From: Sphingomonas parva (ex Maeng et al. 2020) | GTDB lineage: Bacteria > Pseudomonadota > Alphaproteobacteria > Sphingomonadales > Sphingomonadaceae | Assembly (NCBI RefSeq): GCF_004564275.1 | Contig: NZ_SPDV01000023.1 | Coordinates: 1 to 42,462 of the forward strand | DNA length: 42,462 nt | Direction of reading: 5' to 3' | Part shown: piece by piece, positions 34,009-42,462 of the stretch | How the letters are laid out: every line of letters starts with the position of its first letter | Position numbering within the stretch: position 1 is the stretch's first letter | Translations under genes and position numbers: made by a program | Notes under the pieces: generated by a model | What the model saw: only the letters and a program-made list of their open reading frames with translations | What the model was told of the DNA's origin: nothing | Databases searched by the model: none

Positions 34009-35595
34009 TCAGCGGCGCGCCGCCTCGAAGCCGAGGTCGATCTTCGGCGGCCCACCCGCAGACGCACCGCGGCCGGCACCGCTCGCCGGCAGTCGCGAGA
34101 GGAAGGCGGCATGCTCCGGCATTCGTCCGGCGACGTCGGACATCACCGCCGCCATGTCGTCGAGATAGTGGACCAGATCCTCCGTCCCGACGAAGCGCGT
34201 CACCGGGTCGGCGCGCGCTTCGAAGCCCTGGCCGATCAGGACCTGCACCCAGCTCTCCTCGGCGAACAGCTCGGCTGCGCCGTGCTTGAAGAATCGGCCC
34301 GACGAGCGGAACAGCTCGAGCCGCTCGGCCAGGCTGTCGGGCACGTCCATCGTCCTGACATGGTCCCAGAAGGGATCGCCGCTGCGGCGGGTCACCTTGT
34401 AATGGGCGATGACGAAGTCGCGCACGTCTTCATATTCGTCGCGCGACTGGCGGTTGTACTCGTCGATGTCGGGGGCGCAGAGGCCACGTGCCGGGAACAA
34501 GGCGAGCAGGCGCTGGATCGCCGTCTGGATCAGGTGGATGCTGGTCGATTCCAGCGGCTCGAGAAAGCCGGACGAGAGCCCGACGGCGACGACGTTCTTC
34601 TCCCACGCCTTGAGCCTGCGCCCCGGCGCGAACCGCACCGGCCGCGGGTCGGCGGTCGGGGTCCCGTCGAGGCTGGCGAGCAGCGCGTCGGCGACTTCGT
34701 CGTCGCCGATCATGCCGGAATTGTAGACGTAGCCGTTGCCGATCCGGTGCTGCAGCGGGATTCGCCACTGCCAGCCGGCCCGCTTGGCGGTCGAGCGCGT
34801 ATAAGGAGTCAGCGGCGCCACGCTTTCGCACGGCACCGCCATGGCGCGGTCACACAGCAGCCAGCGATCCCAATGGTCGTAGCCGACGCCGAGCGCCTCG
34901 CCGATCAGCAGCGCCCGCATGCCCGAGCAGTCGACGAACAGCTCGCCGTCGACCTCGCGGCCGTCCTCCAGTCGCAGCTGCTCGACGAAGCCGGTCTCCG
35001 AATTGCGGCGGACCTCGACGATCCGGCCTTCGATCCTCTCCACGCCCCGCGCCTCGCTCTCCTCCCGCAGCAGCCGCGCGAACAGGGAGGCGTCGAACTG
35101 ATAGGCGTATTCATAGTCGGCGAGCGGCGAGGTGCGATCGCGCGGGTCGGGGAACATGAACCTGTTGCGAAGCGCCGCCTGGGCGCTGATCGAATATCGA
35201 TCGAAGTCTTTCACCGAGCCCGGCGCGCGTTCGCGCGCGGCCAGCCACAATTGGTGGGTGTGGAGCCACAGCATGTCGCGCCCGATCCTGCCGAAGCCGT
35301 GGAAATAGGTCTCTCCCGGCGCCCCCCAGTCGACGAACTGGATGCCGAGCTTGAAGGTCGCCTTCGCGGCGTCGATCATCTTCGCCACGTCGATATCGGC
35401 GAGCGCGAAATAGTTGCGGATGTGCGGGATCGTCGCCTCGCCGACGCCGATCGTGCCGATCGCATCGGACTCGATCAGCTTGATCTCGACCTGGCTGAGC
35501 CAGCGGGACAGAACGGCCGCGGTCATCCAGCCTGCGGTGCCGCCCCCCACAATCGTGATCTTGCGCAGCGGCTCGCCGGGTCCGGTGTCGTTCAT
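34009..35595 (-). CDS. Flavin-dependent halogenase-like protein (tryptophan halogenase family)
   Basis: The 528-residue cytoplasmic flavoprotein carries every hallmark of the family: GGGTAG (residues 17-22) for FAD, a Lys at position 82 in ATFKLGIQF (catalytic Lys in known halogenases), WQWRIP (275-280), the motif that separates halogenases from monooxygenases, and Glu346 in SGFLEPLESTSIHLIQ. ATG at 35595 has GGGAGGAG upstream. The gene lies beside a TBDR and DUF6445-like gene and carries its own operator at 35630. In sphingomonads such genes are often next to sugar TBDRs with no natural-product genes, so the true substrate is unknown and need not be tryptophan. Confidence 0.92.
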   Translation of the reverse strand: MNDTGPGEPLRKITIVGGGTAGWMTAAVLSRWLSQVEIKLIESDAIGTIGVGEATIPHIRNYFALADIDVAKMIDAAKATFKLGIQFVDWGAPGETYFHGFGRIGRDMLWLHTHQLWLAARERAPGSVKDFDRYSISAQAALRNRFMFPDPRDRTSPLADYEYAYQFDASLFARLLREESEARGVERIEGRIVEVRRNSETGFVEQLRLEDGREVDGELFVDCSGMRALLIGEALGVGYDHWDRWLLCDRAMAVPCESVAPLTPYTRSTAKRAGWQWRIPLQHRIGNGYVYNSGMIGDDEVADALLASLDGTPTADPRPVRFAPGRRLKAWEKNVVAVGLSSGFLEPLESTSIHLIQTAIQRLLALFPARGLCAPDIDEYNRQSRDEYEDVRDFVIAHYKVTRRSGDPFWDHVRTMDVPDSLAERLELFRSSGRFFKHGAAELFAEESWVQVLIGQGFEARADPVTRFVGTEDLVHYLDDMAAVMSDVAGRMPEHAAFLSRLPASGAGRGASAGGPPKIDLGFEAARR

Positions 35596-35629
35596 TCGTC
35601 AGTCTCCTCCCGCGCCCCGCGCCGGTTTC

Positions 35630-35641
35630 GGAACCGGTTAC
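35630..35641. promoter_or_regulatory. LacI-type operator GGAACCGGTTAC before the halogenase-like gene
   Basis: It differs from GTAACCGGTTAC at one position and lies 35 bp upstream of the halogenase start. It therefore places this gene in the same putative LacI regulon as GH3 and the second TBDR. Confidence 0.7.
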
Positions 35642-35773
35642 AGCCTCGCGGCCGCGGATGCCAAGCCGTCTTCCCGCATCCTTCGGTCGCGCCTGGCCTC
35701 CGCCTGACGCGACGGAACCCCCCTCCCCGCAGCGCTTTGTCCCCCCTGCCAACCCCTCCAACGAGGAGCCTCC

Positions 35774-36712
35774 ATGTTCGACGGCCCCGTCGCCGATCAT
35801 CTGCTGCAGATCCTCGCGGCGCTGCGCGACACCAACTATCGCTTCACCGCGGTGACGCCGGCGACCCACGCCCGCATCCTGCGGCGCGACGGCGGACGCG
35901 AGGCCCGCGACCTTCGCGACGTTTTCGGATGGAGCAGGCCGTTCCGGCGGGACACTTTGCCCGCGGCAATGCTGGCCATGCTCGAGCGTGCCGGTCGCCT
36001 CGAGCGCCTGCCCGGCGAGATGCTCAAGAGCGGCATCCGCGTCTCCTCGCTCGACGACCTGCTGCTCATCCATTCCGCTTACCCGACCGACGATGCGCAT
36101 TCCGTCTTCTTCGGCCCCGACACCTACCGCTTCGCCCGCTTCATCGCGTCGGAGCTCGAGGACGCGCCGCCGCCCCGCCGCATCGTCGACATAGGCGGCG
36201 GCACCGGCGCGGGCGCGCTGGTCGCCGCGCGACGCTTCCCCGAGGCGCGCGTGACCGTCACCGACATCAATCCTGACGCGCTCCGGCTTGCCGCCGTCAA
36301 CGCCGCCCATGCCGGAGCCGCGATCGAGACGGTCCTCGGCTCGGGGCTGGAGGGGGTGGAAGGAGCGCTGGACCTGATCCTCGCCAACCCGCCCTTCATC
36401 ATGGACGCGGAGGCGCGGGCCTATCGCCACGGCGGCGGCATGCACGGGGCGGAGCTGTCGCTGCAATGGGCGCTGTCCGCCGCCGAGCGGCTGGCCCCGG
36501 GCGGCCGCTTCCTGCTCTACACCGGCGTCGCCATCGTCGACGGCGAGGACGGGCTGCGCGCGGCCCTCGAGGCGCGTCTGCCTGCCCTCGGCTGCACGAT
36601 CCGCTACGCCGAGCTCGATCCGGACATCTTCGGGGAGGAGCTGGACGAGCCGGCTTATGCCGATGTGGAGAGGATCGCGGCGGTGGGCGCGGTGATCACG
36701 AGGCCAAGCTGA
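35774..36712 (+). CDS. SAM-dependent methyltransferase (small-domain/HemK-like)
   Basis: ATG at 35774 has GAGGAG upstream. The 312-residue protein has a helical N-terminal part (about 1-120) and a Rossmann-type methyltransferase domain with SAM loop VDIGGGTGAGALVA (about 137-150), acidic TVTDINPDAL and catalytic motif ILANPPFI (NPPF near 205-208), usual for N-methyltransferases acting on protein, RNA or DNA bases. The substrate is not predictable. It is divergent from the halogenase gene and appears unrelated to the sugar locus. Confidence 0.85.
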   Translation: MFDGPVADHLLQILAALRDTNYRFTAVTPATHARILRRDGGREARDLRDVFGWSRPFRRDTLPAAMLAMLERAGRLERLPGEMLKSGIRVSSLDDLLLIHSAYPTDDAHSVFFGPDTYRFARFIASELEDAPPPRRIVDIGGGTGAGALVAARRFPEARVTVTDINPDALRLAAVNAAHAGAAIETVLGSGLEGVEGALDLILANPPFIMDAEARAYRHGGGMHGAELSLQWALSAAERLAPGGRFLLYTGVAIVDGEDGLRAALEARLPALGCTIRYAELDPDIFGEELDEPAYADVERIAAVGAVITRPS

Positions 36713-36771
36713 GCCCTCCTCCGTCGCCCGCTTCTGCGTTATGATGCCGGCCCTGGCCGGGAGCGTCGGCG

Positions 36772-37353
36772 ATGAGACGGATGGTCCTCGCATTCTGCCT
36801 GTTCGCGCTTGCCTGCTCCGATGCGGGCAGCGCCGGTGCGCAGCGCACCGTGCTTGCGGCGCAGCGCGGCGAAACGGCTGCGGCGGCGCAGCTGCAGGTC
36901 AGCTCGCCGGCCTTTTCCGCCGGGGCGCTCATCCCGTTGCGCTACAGCGCCTATGGCGACGGGATCTCGCCTCCGCTCGCCTGGTCCGCTCCTCCGGAGG
37001 GGACCCGCAGCCTGGTGCTGATCATGGAGGACCCCGATGCGGTGTCGGCGAGGCCGTTCATCCACTGGCTCGCCTGGGGCATCGCTCCGACGCTGCGGCA
37101 GCTCCCCGAGGGCGTCGCCGACGCGGCGCCGACGGGACTGCGTGAGGGGCGCAACACGCGCGGGCGCGCCGGCTATTTCGGCCCGCGGCCGCATGGAGCC
37201 AGGCCGCACCATTACCATTTCCAGCTCTTCGCCCTCGACACGGCCCCGGCGCTCGCCGCCGGGTCGAACCGTGAGGCGCTGCTCGCGGCGATGAAGGGCC
37301 ATGTCCTCGCCAAGGGCGATCTCGTCGGTCTGTTCGCACAGCCGCGGCGCTAG
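36772..37353 (+). CDS. YbhB/YbcL-family PEBP protein, exported
   Basis: This 193-residue protein belongs to the phosphatidylethanolamine-binding/Raf-kinase-inhibitor-like family. A signal peptide spans about residues 1-24 (MRRMVLAFCLFALACSDAGS; the Cys could be a lipid site, but no clear lipobox). The fold motifs are visible: ISPPLAWSAPPEGTRSLVLI, MEDPDAV, FIHWLAWGI and HHYHFQLFALD. Bacterial members have no settled role. It follows the methyltransferase by 59 bp on the same strand and converges with the giant repeat gene. Confidence 0.9.
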   Translation: MRRMVLAFCLFALACSDAGSAGAQRTVLAAQRGETAAAAQLQVSSPAFSAGALIPLRYSAYGDGISPPLAWSAPPEGTRSLVLIMEDPDAVSARPFIHWLAWGIAPTLRQLPEGVADAAPTGLREGRNTRGRAGYFGPRPHGARPHHYHFQLFALDTAPALAAGSNREALLAAMKGHVLAKGDLVGLFAQPRR

Positions 37354-37365
37354 ATCCCCTTCCCG

Positions 37366-40300
37366 TCAGGCGAAGAAGTCGAACCTTTGCGTCTCGGTGT
37401 GACGGGACAGCGAGTCGCCCTCCCCCCGCCGTCCGCCGAACGACGCGATCGCCTGGACCATCGCCGAGATGCGGCTGTCGGTCCCCGCTTCCGCAATGGC
37501 GGCGAGCCCCTCGTCCTCGGCCGGCGCGAGCATCGCCGGGATGTCCTGGCGCCGCTGGGCCGATCCGGCCGCGTCCGCGCTCGCCGGCATCGCGTCGAAC
37601 AGGGCGAACGGATCGGCCGCCGTCGCCAGACCCGCCGCGCCGCCGAGGCCCTGGTCGTCCAGCCCTGCCCGCAGCGCGGTCAGCAGCCCGTCGTCGCCGC
37701 GAAGATCCTTGAACAGTTCGAGCGTGGAGCGCAGGCCGCCCGACGCGCCCGAAGACGCTCCGCTCGGCCGGAAGGCAAGCGCGGCGTCGCCGAGGCTGCG
37801 AACGGTGCCGTCGCCCAGGGTGAAGCTGCCGGTGGCGACCAGCATGTTGTCGCCGATCTTGCCGGTCTGCTCCGTCGCCCGCGCCGAGAGGCTGATCGAG
37901 GCGATGTTGAGCGCCTGCAGGGTCCTGAGCTCGCCGCCGTCGGTCACGCCGTTGCGGTTCGAGTCGACCCAGACCTTCAGCTCGCCGAAGCGCAGGTCGG
38001 CCGCATCGAGCTTGCGGTCGCCGTTCGAGTCGAGTGCGCCGAGCGCATCGAGGTCGCTGCGTGCGCCGGGCTTCTCGGCAAGGAAGCTGAGCTCGTTGGC
38101 GCCGGTGATCAGGCCGTCGTTGTTGCGGTCGATCACCAAGAAGCCGTCACCCTTGCCGATCCAGCCGGTGTCATCGCGGCTGCCGTCTCCGTCCATGTCG
38201 TAGCGCGCGTCCGATTTGTCGCGCTTGACCATCTCGATGCCGTCGCCGTCGAGATCGAGGATCACCGGCGCGAGCATCCCGACGGTCTTGTCCTTGAAGC
38301 GCATCACCGTCGCCGCGTCGATCTGCCCGGACACCGGATCAAGGCTGCCCTTCGCCTTGCGGAGCGTGACGAACAGCTGCCCGCCCTGCGCGACGATCTG
38401 GTACTTCTCGTCCTTCTTGGCGAAGGCGCGGGCGCGGACCTCGATGCTGCGCACCGCGGCCGAGCCCGAGAAGAAGGTCAGCGCCGCGTCGGACAGCATG
38501 CCGTTGCTGCCGTTTGCCCGCGTGAACTGGCCGGTGTTGATCGCGACTGCGTCTCCCGCCCGCGCCGTGACGTTGGTCGCGGTTCCGGAGAGCGAGATTG
38601 CGACGACGCCCGAGGTGGCGAGGGTGGTGATCTCCGTCGCCGCCGCGACGCCGTCGCCATTGCGGTCCTGCCAGAGGCGGAAATCGCCGAACCGCGCATC
38701 GACCGAGGAGAGCCTGCCGTCGCCGTTGCTGTCGAACGCGCGCAGGCCCTCGAGATCGGAGCGCGCGTTCTCGGCGTCGCCGACGAAGCTGAACTCGCGG
38801 GCATTGCTCACCGTGCCGTTGCCGTCGCGGTCGAGGAACAGGATCGCGTCGCCGCTGCCGATCCAGCTGGTGTCGTCGGCCTTGCCGTCGCCGTCCATGT
38901 CGAACCGCGCATTGCTCTCGCTGGCGCTGACCAGCTCGGTGCCGTCTCCGTCGAGATCGAGCACGATCGGGGAGGCGATCGACAGGGTCTCGCCGCCGCG
39001 GAACTGCAGCCGCTCGATCCCGACCAGGGTATCGATCCCGTCGTTGCCGTTCGCGACCGGATCGAGATCCCTCAGGTAGAGCTCGCCATTGGCGGTGGTC
39101 AGCACGTAGGTCGCCCGGTCGCCGGCGAGCACGGCCGTGTCGAAGCCGTCGCCGCCGTTGAGCTTGTCGTTGCCGGCCATGCCGTAGAGCGTGTCGTCGC
39201 CCTGCATGCCCTGCAGGTGATCATTGCCGTCGCCGCCAGCCAGCTTGTCGCTGAGCTTGCCGCCCTTGATGTGATCGTCCCCTGCCCCGCCGAAGATCTC
39301 GTTGGGGCTCGACATGTTGCCCTTCAGCTGGTCGGAGCCGCCGCTTCCCTGCAGCCACCCGTCGAAGGGATTGCTGACCTTGATCGTGACCCAGGCGGTG
39401 CTGGTCAGCGCGCCGTCGGTGATCGTGTACTGGAAGCGGTCCTCGCCGGTGAAATTGAGGTCGGGGGTGTAGACGACCTCGCCGGTCGACGCGAGGCGCG
39501 CCAGCCCGTTTGTGCCGTTGGCGACCGAGAGGATACGCAACGCGTCGCCCTCGACGTCGCTGTCGTTGAGCAGCAGCTCGGCCGCGGCGATGGTGAGGAC
39601 GTCGCCCCCCTTCACCATGAACAGGCCGTCCGCGCCCGCGGTCGGCGCGTCGTTCACCGGTCTCACCACCAGGTCGAACGCCTGGGTGGCGGTGAACTCG
39701 CCGTCGCTCGCCGAGAGGCGGATGGCGAAGCGGCCCGACTGGTTGAGCGGCGGCGTTCCGACCAGCCTCTGTCCCTCGAGGCGGAGCCACGTGGGCAGCG
39801 CGCTGCCGTCGGCGAGCGTCGCGCTCAGCGCCAGAGTGTCGCCGTCCGGATCGACGAAGGCGCCCGCCGGGATGGCGAAATTGACCGCGACGTCCTCGTC
39901 AATCGTCACCGTGCCGATCGCGCTTCCCACCGTCGGCGCCGAGTTGGTCGGCGTGATCTGCAAAGCGAAAGTGTCGGTGACCGCCAGCGTGCCGTCGCTG
40001 GCGACGAGCTCGATGGCATAAGTGGCGGCCAGGCTCCGCGGCGGATTGCCGCTGAACCGGGTGCCGTCGAACTGAAGCCAGGCGGGCAGCGGGTTGCCGC
40101 CGGCGAGACGCGCGCTGAGCGTGAGCGGATCGCCGTCGACGTCCACGAACGTGCCCACGGGCACCGGGACGGTGAAGGCGAAGCCGCCCGGCCGGACGAG
40201 ATCGGCCATCGCGGCCCCGATGGTCGGCGCATCGTTCACCGGATCCAGGATCAACCGGAAGCTCTGCGAGGCGGAGAGCAGCCCGTCGCTGGCGAAGACC

Positions 40301-42462
40301 TCGAGGACGATCGTGCCGTTGAAGTTCGCCGGCGGGGTGCCGGTGAAGCGGCCGCTTTCGAACTTGAGCCAGGACGGCAGGGCATAACCGTTGCCGAGCC
40401 GCGCGCTCAGCGTCAGCGCATCGCCGTCGACGTCGTGAACGCGTCCGCCGGAAGCGCGAAGTCGATCGCGCTGTCCTCGGGCCGCCGCACGTCGGCGAGC
40501 AGTCTGCCGAGCCGCGGCGCGTCGTTCACCGCCAGGATGGTGAGGCGGAACGTGTCCGTCGCCGAAACCTGACCGTCGCTCGCCGAGATGGCGAGATCGA
40601 GCGTGCCGTTGAAATCCGCCGGCGGCGTGCCGGCCAGGCGGCCGTTGGCGAAGGTGAGCCAGGCGGGGAGCGGCCGTCCGTCGGCCATCAGCGCGCTGAG
40701 GGTCAGCGCATCCCCGTCGGCATCGGCGAAGGTGCCGATCGGGACCGCGATGTCGATCGCGCGATCCTCGGCAGCGACCGCGTCGGCGAGCGGCGCGACC
40801 ACCACCGGCGGATCGTTCACCGGCGTGATCGTCAGCCGGAACAGGTCGCCGACGGTGAGCGCACCGTCGCTGGCGAGCACTTCGATGTCGAGGAAGCCGT
40901 TGAAATTGGCCGGCGGCGTTCCGGTGAACCGCGCGCCGTCGAAGCTCAGCCACGCCGGCAGGGCGCGGCCGTCGGCGAGCCGGGCGGAGAGCGTCAGCGC
41001 GTCGCCGTCGACATCATGGAAGCTGGCGATCGGGACGAGCACGTCGACCGCGACGTCCTCCGGCCCCTGCGCGTCGGCCAGCGCCGCCTGCAGCGTCGGA
41101 CGGTCGTTGACCGGGTCGATCGTCAGCCGGAAGACGTCGCTGGCGCTGAGGGCGCCGTCGCTGGCGGTGACCCGAATGTCGAGAGCGCCGTTGAAGTTCG
41201 CGGGCGGCGTCCCGGTGAAGCGGGTGCCGTCGAACGACAGCCAGCCGGGCAGCGCGCCGCCGTCCGCCAGCGTCGCCGCCAGGACGAGCGAGTCTCCGTC
41301 GACGTCGCTGAAGCTCCCCGCGGGAAGCGGGATGTCGATCGGAAGATCCTCGAGCGCCCGCCGGTCCGGGAGGAGCGCGGCCGTTACCGGCGCGTCGTTG
41401 ACCGCCGTGATGGTCAGCCGGAACGTGCTCGACGCCGAGAGGCTGCCGTCGCTCGCCGTCACGACCACGTCGAGCGCGCCGTTGAAGTCGGCCGGCGGCG
41501 TGCCGGTGAAGCGGGTGCCGTCGAACGCCAGCCACGTCGGGAGGGCGGCACCGCCGGCGAGCGTGGCGGACAGGATGAGCGCATCGCCGTCGACGTCGGT
41601 AAAGGTGCCGGCGGGGACGACAAGGTCGATCGCCCGATCCTCTTCGCTGACCGCGTCGGCGAGCGGGACGAGGGTCACCGGCGCATCGTTGACCGGCCGT
41701 ATCGTGAGACGGAAGACGTCCGCCACGGAGAGCGTGCCGTCGCTGGCGGTGACCTCGATGTCGAGCGCGCCATGGAAGTCCGCCGGCGGCGTGCCGGTGA
41801 AGCGGCCGGCGACAAAGACCAGCCAGGCCGGCAGCGATGCCCCTCCGGCGAGCCGCGCGCTGAGCGTCAGCGCATCCCCGTCGACATCGGCGAACGCACC
41901 GGCCGGCAGGGCGACGTCGATCGCGACATCCTCGTCGCCGGCGACATCGACCAGCGCCGCGACCAGCGTCGGCCGGTCGTTGACCGGGTCGATGGTCAGG
42001 CGGAAGACGTCGCTGACGCTGAGCGCGCCGTCGCTGGCGACGACACGAAGGTCGAGCACGCCGTGGAAGTCGACCGGAGGCGTGCCGGTGAACCGCGCGC
42101 CGTCGAAGCTCAGCCATGCCGGCAGAGCCGCGCCGTTGGCGAGGGTGGCGGAGAGGGTCAGGCCATCGCCGTCCACGTCGGCGAAGGTGCCGGCCGGCAG
42201 CGCGATGTCGATCGGCTGGTCTTCCGCGGAGACGATGTCGGCGAGCGGCGCGAGCAGCACCGGCGGGTCGTTCTCGGCGCTGATCGTCAGACGGAAGATG
42301 TCCGACACGCTCGCCAGACCGTCGCTGGCGATGACCTCGATATCGAAGGCGCCGTTGAAGTTCGCCGGCGGCGTGCCGGTGAAGCGGCCGGCGACAAACA
42401 CCAGCCAGGCCGGCAGCGCCGATCCGTCGCCGAGCCGCGCGGTGAGCGTCAGCGCGTCGCCG
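37366..42462 (-). pseudogene. Giant Ig-like repeat RTX protein, one-base frameshift, 5' end off window
   Basis: This is the C-terminal ~1,700 residues of a giant secreted Ca-binding protein, probably an adhesin exported by a type I system. At least ten 97-residue Ig-like (cadherin-like/He_PIG) repeats (39746-42462) each contain FTGTPPANFNGALDI-like and FxDVDGDALTLSA motifs. A VCBS-like domain (NDSDVEGDALRILS, then YTPDLNFTGEDRFQYTIT) follows, then RTX nonapeptides (GGAGDDHIKGGKLSDKLAGG, about 39130-39300), then two EF-hand-like modules (LDLDGDGTELV and LDLDGDGIEMV with FDMDGDGK/YDMDGDGS) and a Ser/Ala-rich C-terminus. The 5' end lies beyond 42462. A missing base near 40436 (TTCAC for TTCCAC) breaks the frame between repeats; the 5' half would end early. 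Either a sequence error or a real truncation. Confidence 0.88.
39746..42462 (-). repeat. 291-bp tandem repeats encoding Ig-like domains
   Basis: The conserved GCCGGCGGCGTGCCGGTGAA-type string begins at 42364, 42073, 41782, 41491, 41200, 40909, 40618, 40328, 40037 and 39746. All intervals are 291 bp except 40618 to 40328, which is 290. Repeats 40618 to 42364 are very similar; the last two or three have diverged. The array continues past the window edge. Confidence 0.93.

Noticed and set aside
37387-40572. 1,061-residue open frame on the plus strand
   Set aside because: It is antisense to the Ig-like/RTX gene, and its apparent repeats only mirror that gene's DNA repeats.
39746-42462. Regular repeats considered as a CRISPR array
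   Set aside because: The 291-bp units are coding throughout and translate to Ig-like domains; there are no short direct repeats with unique spacers.

Overview
The window is high-GC DNA from an alphaproteobacterium, most likely a sphingomonad. The evidence is two large TonB-dependent receptors (TBDRs) each heading a glycan-degradation cluster, a flavin-dependent 'tryptophan halogenase' gene beside a TBDR and a DUF6445-like gene, a LacI regulator with GTAACCGGTTAC-type operators, and a giant Ig-like/RTX repeat protein. I ran no database search, so names rest on recognised motifs.

Region 1 (1 to about 5,900) looks like the distal end of a genomic island. It holds an IS3-family element cut by the window edge, an unrecognised gene the element has interrupted, a small membrane protein, a protein pairing a HEPN-like RNxxxH motif with a helix-turn-helix-like segment, and a basic Lys/Pro/Ala-rich protein. 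It ends at a tRNA 3' fragment (about 5854-5898, anticodon-loop context of tRNA-Lys CTT) that has no 5' half and reads as an attachment-site scar.

Region 2 (5,947-20,014) is a carbohydrate-use locus. A minus-strand operon of TBDR, GH53 endo-beta-1,4-galactanase and GH2 beta-galactosidase fits uptake and breakdown of beta-1,4-galactan. Beside it are a small unknown protein, a GPH-family sugar symporter, a GH3 beta-glucosidase, a divergent LacI regulator and a glucoamylase-like (GH144-type) lipoprotein. The same kind of operator recurs about 16 kb away in region 4, so the two blocks may form one regulon.

Region 3 (20,172-28,171) is less tied to sugars: a PDZ/multi-TM/GAF-like sensor without a kinase domain, a frameshifted small exported protein, and an apparent operon of a YtrA-type GntR repressor, an ABC ATPase, an unusually large permease and an S9 peptidase, preceded by an inverted repeat TGTACTA-N7-TAGTACA.

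Region 4 (28,318-35,773) is a second minus-strand block: halogenase-like flavoprotein, then TBDR, DUF6445-like protein and GH43 enzyme, with LacI-type operators before the halogenase and TBDR genes. Region 5 (35,774-42,462) has a methyltransferase, a PEBP-family protein and the C-terminal part of a giant protein of 97-residue Ig-like repeats that runs off the window.

Three genes (first TBDR, small exported protein, giant repeat protein) each carry one single-base frameshift. In the giant gene the 291-bp repeat ladder shows the missing base directly. Such isolated indels may be assembly errors or real inactivation; the sequence alone cannot decide.
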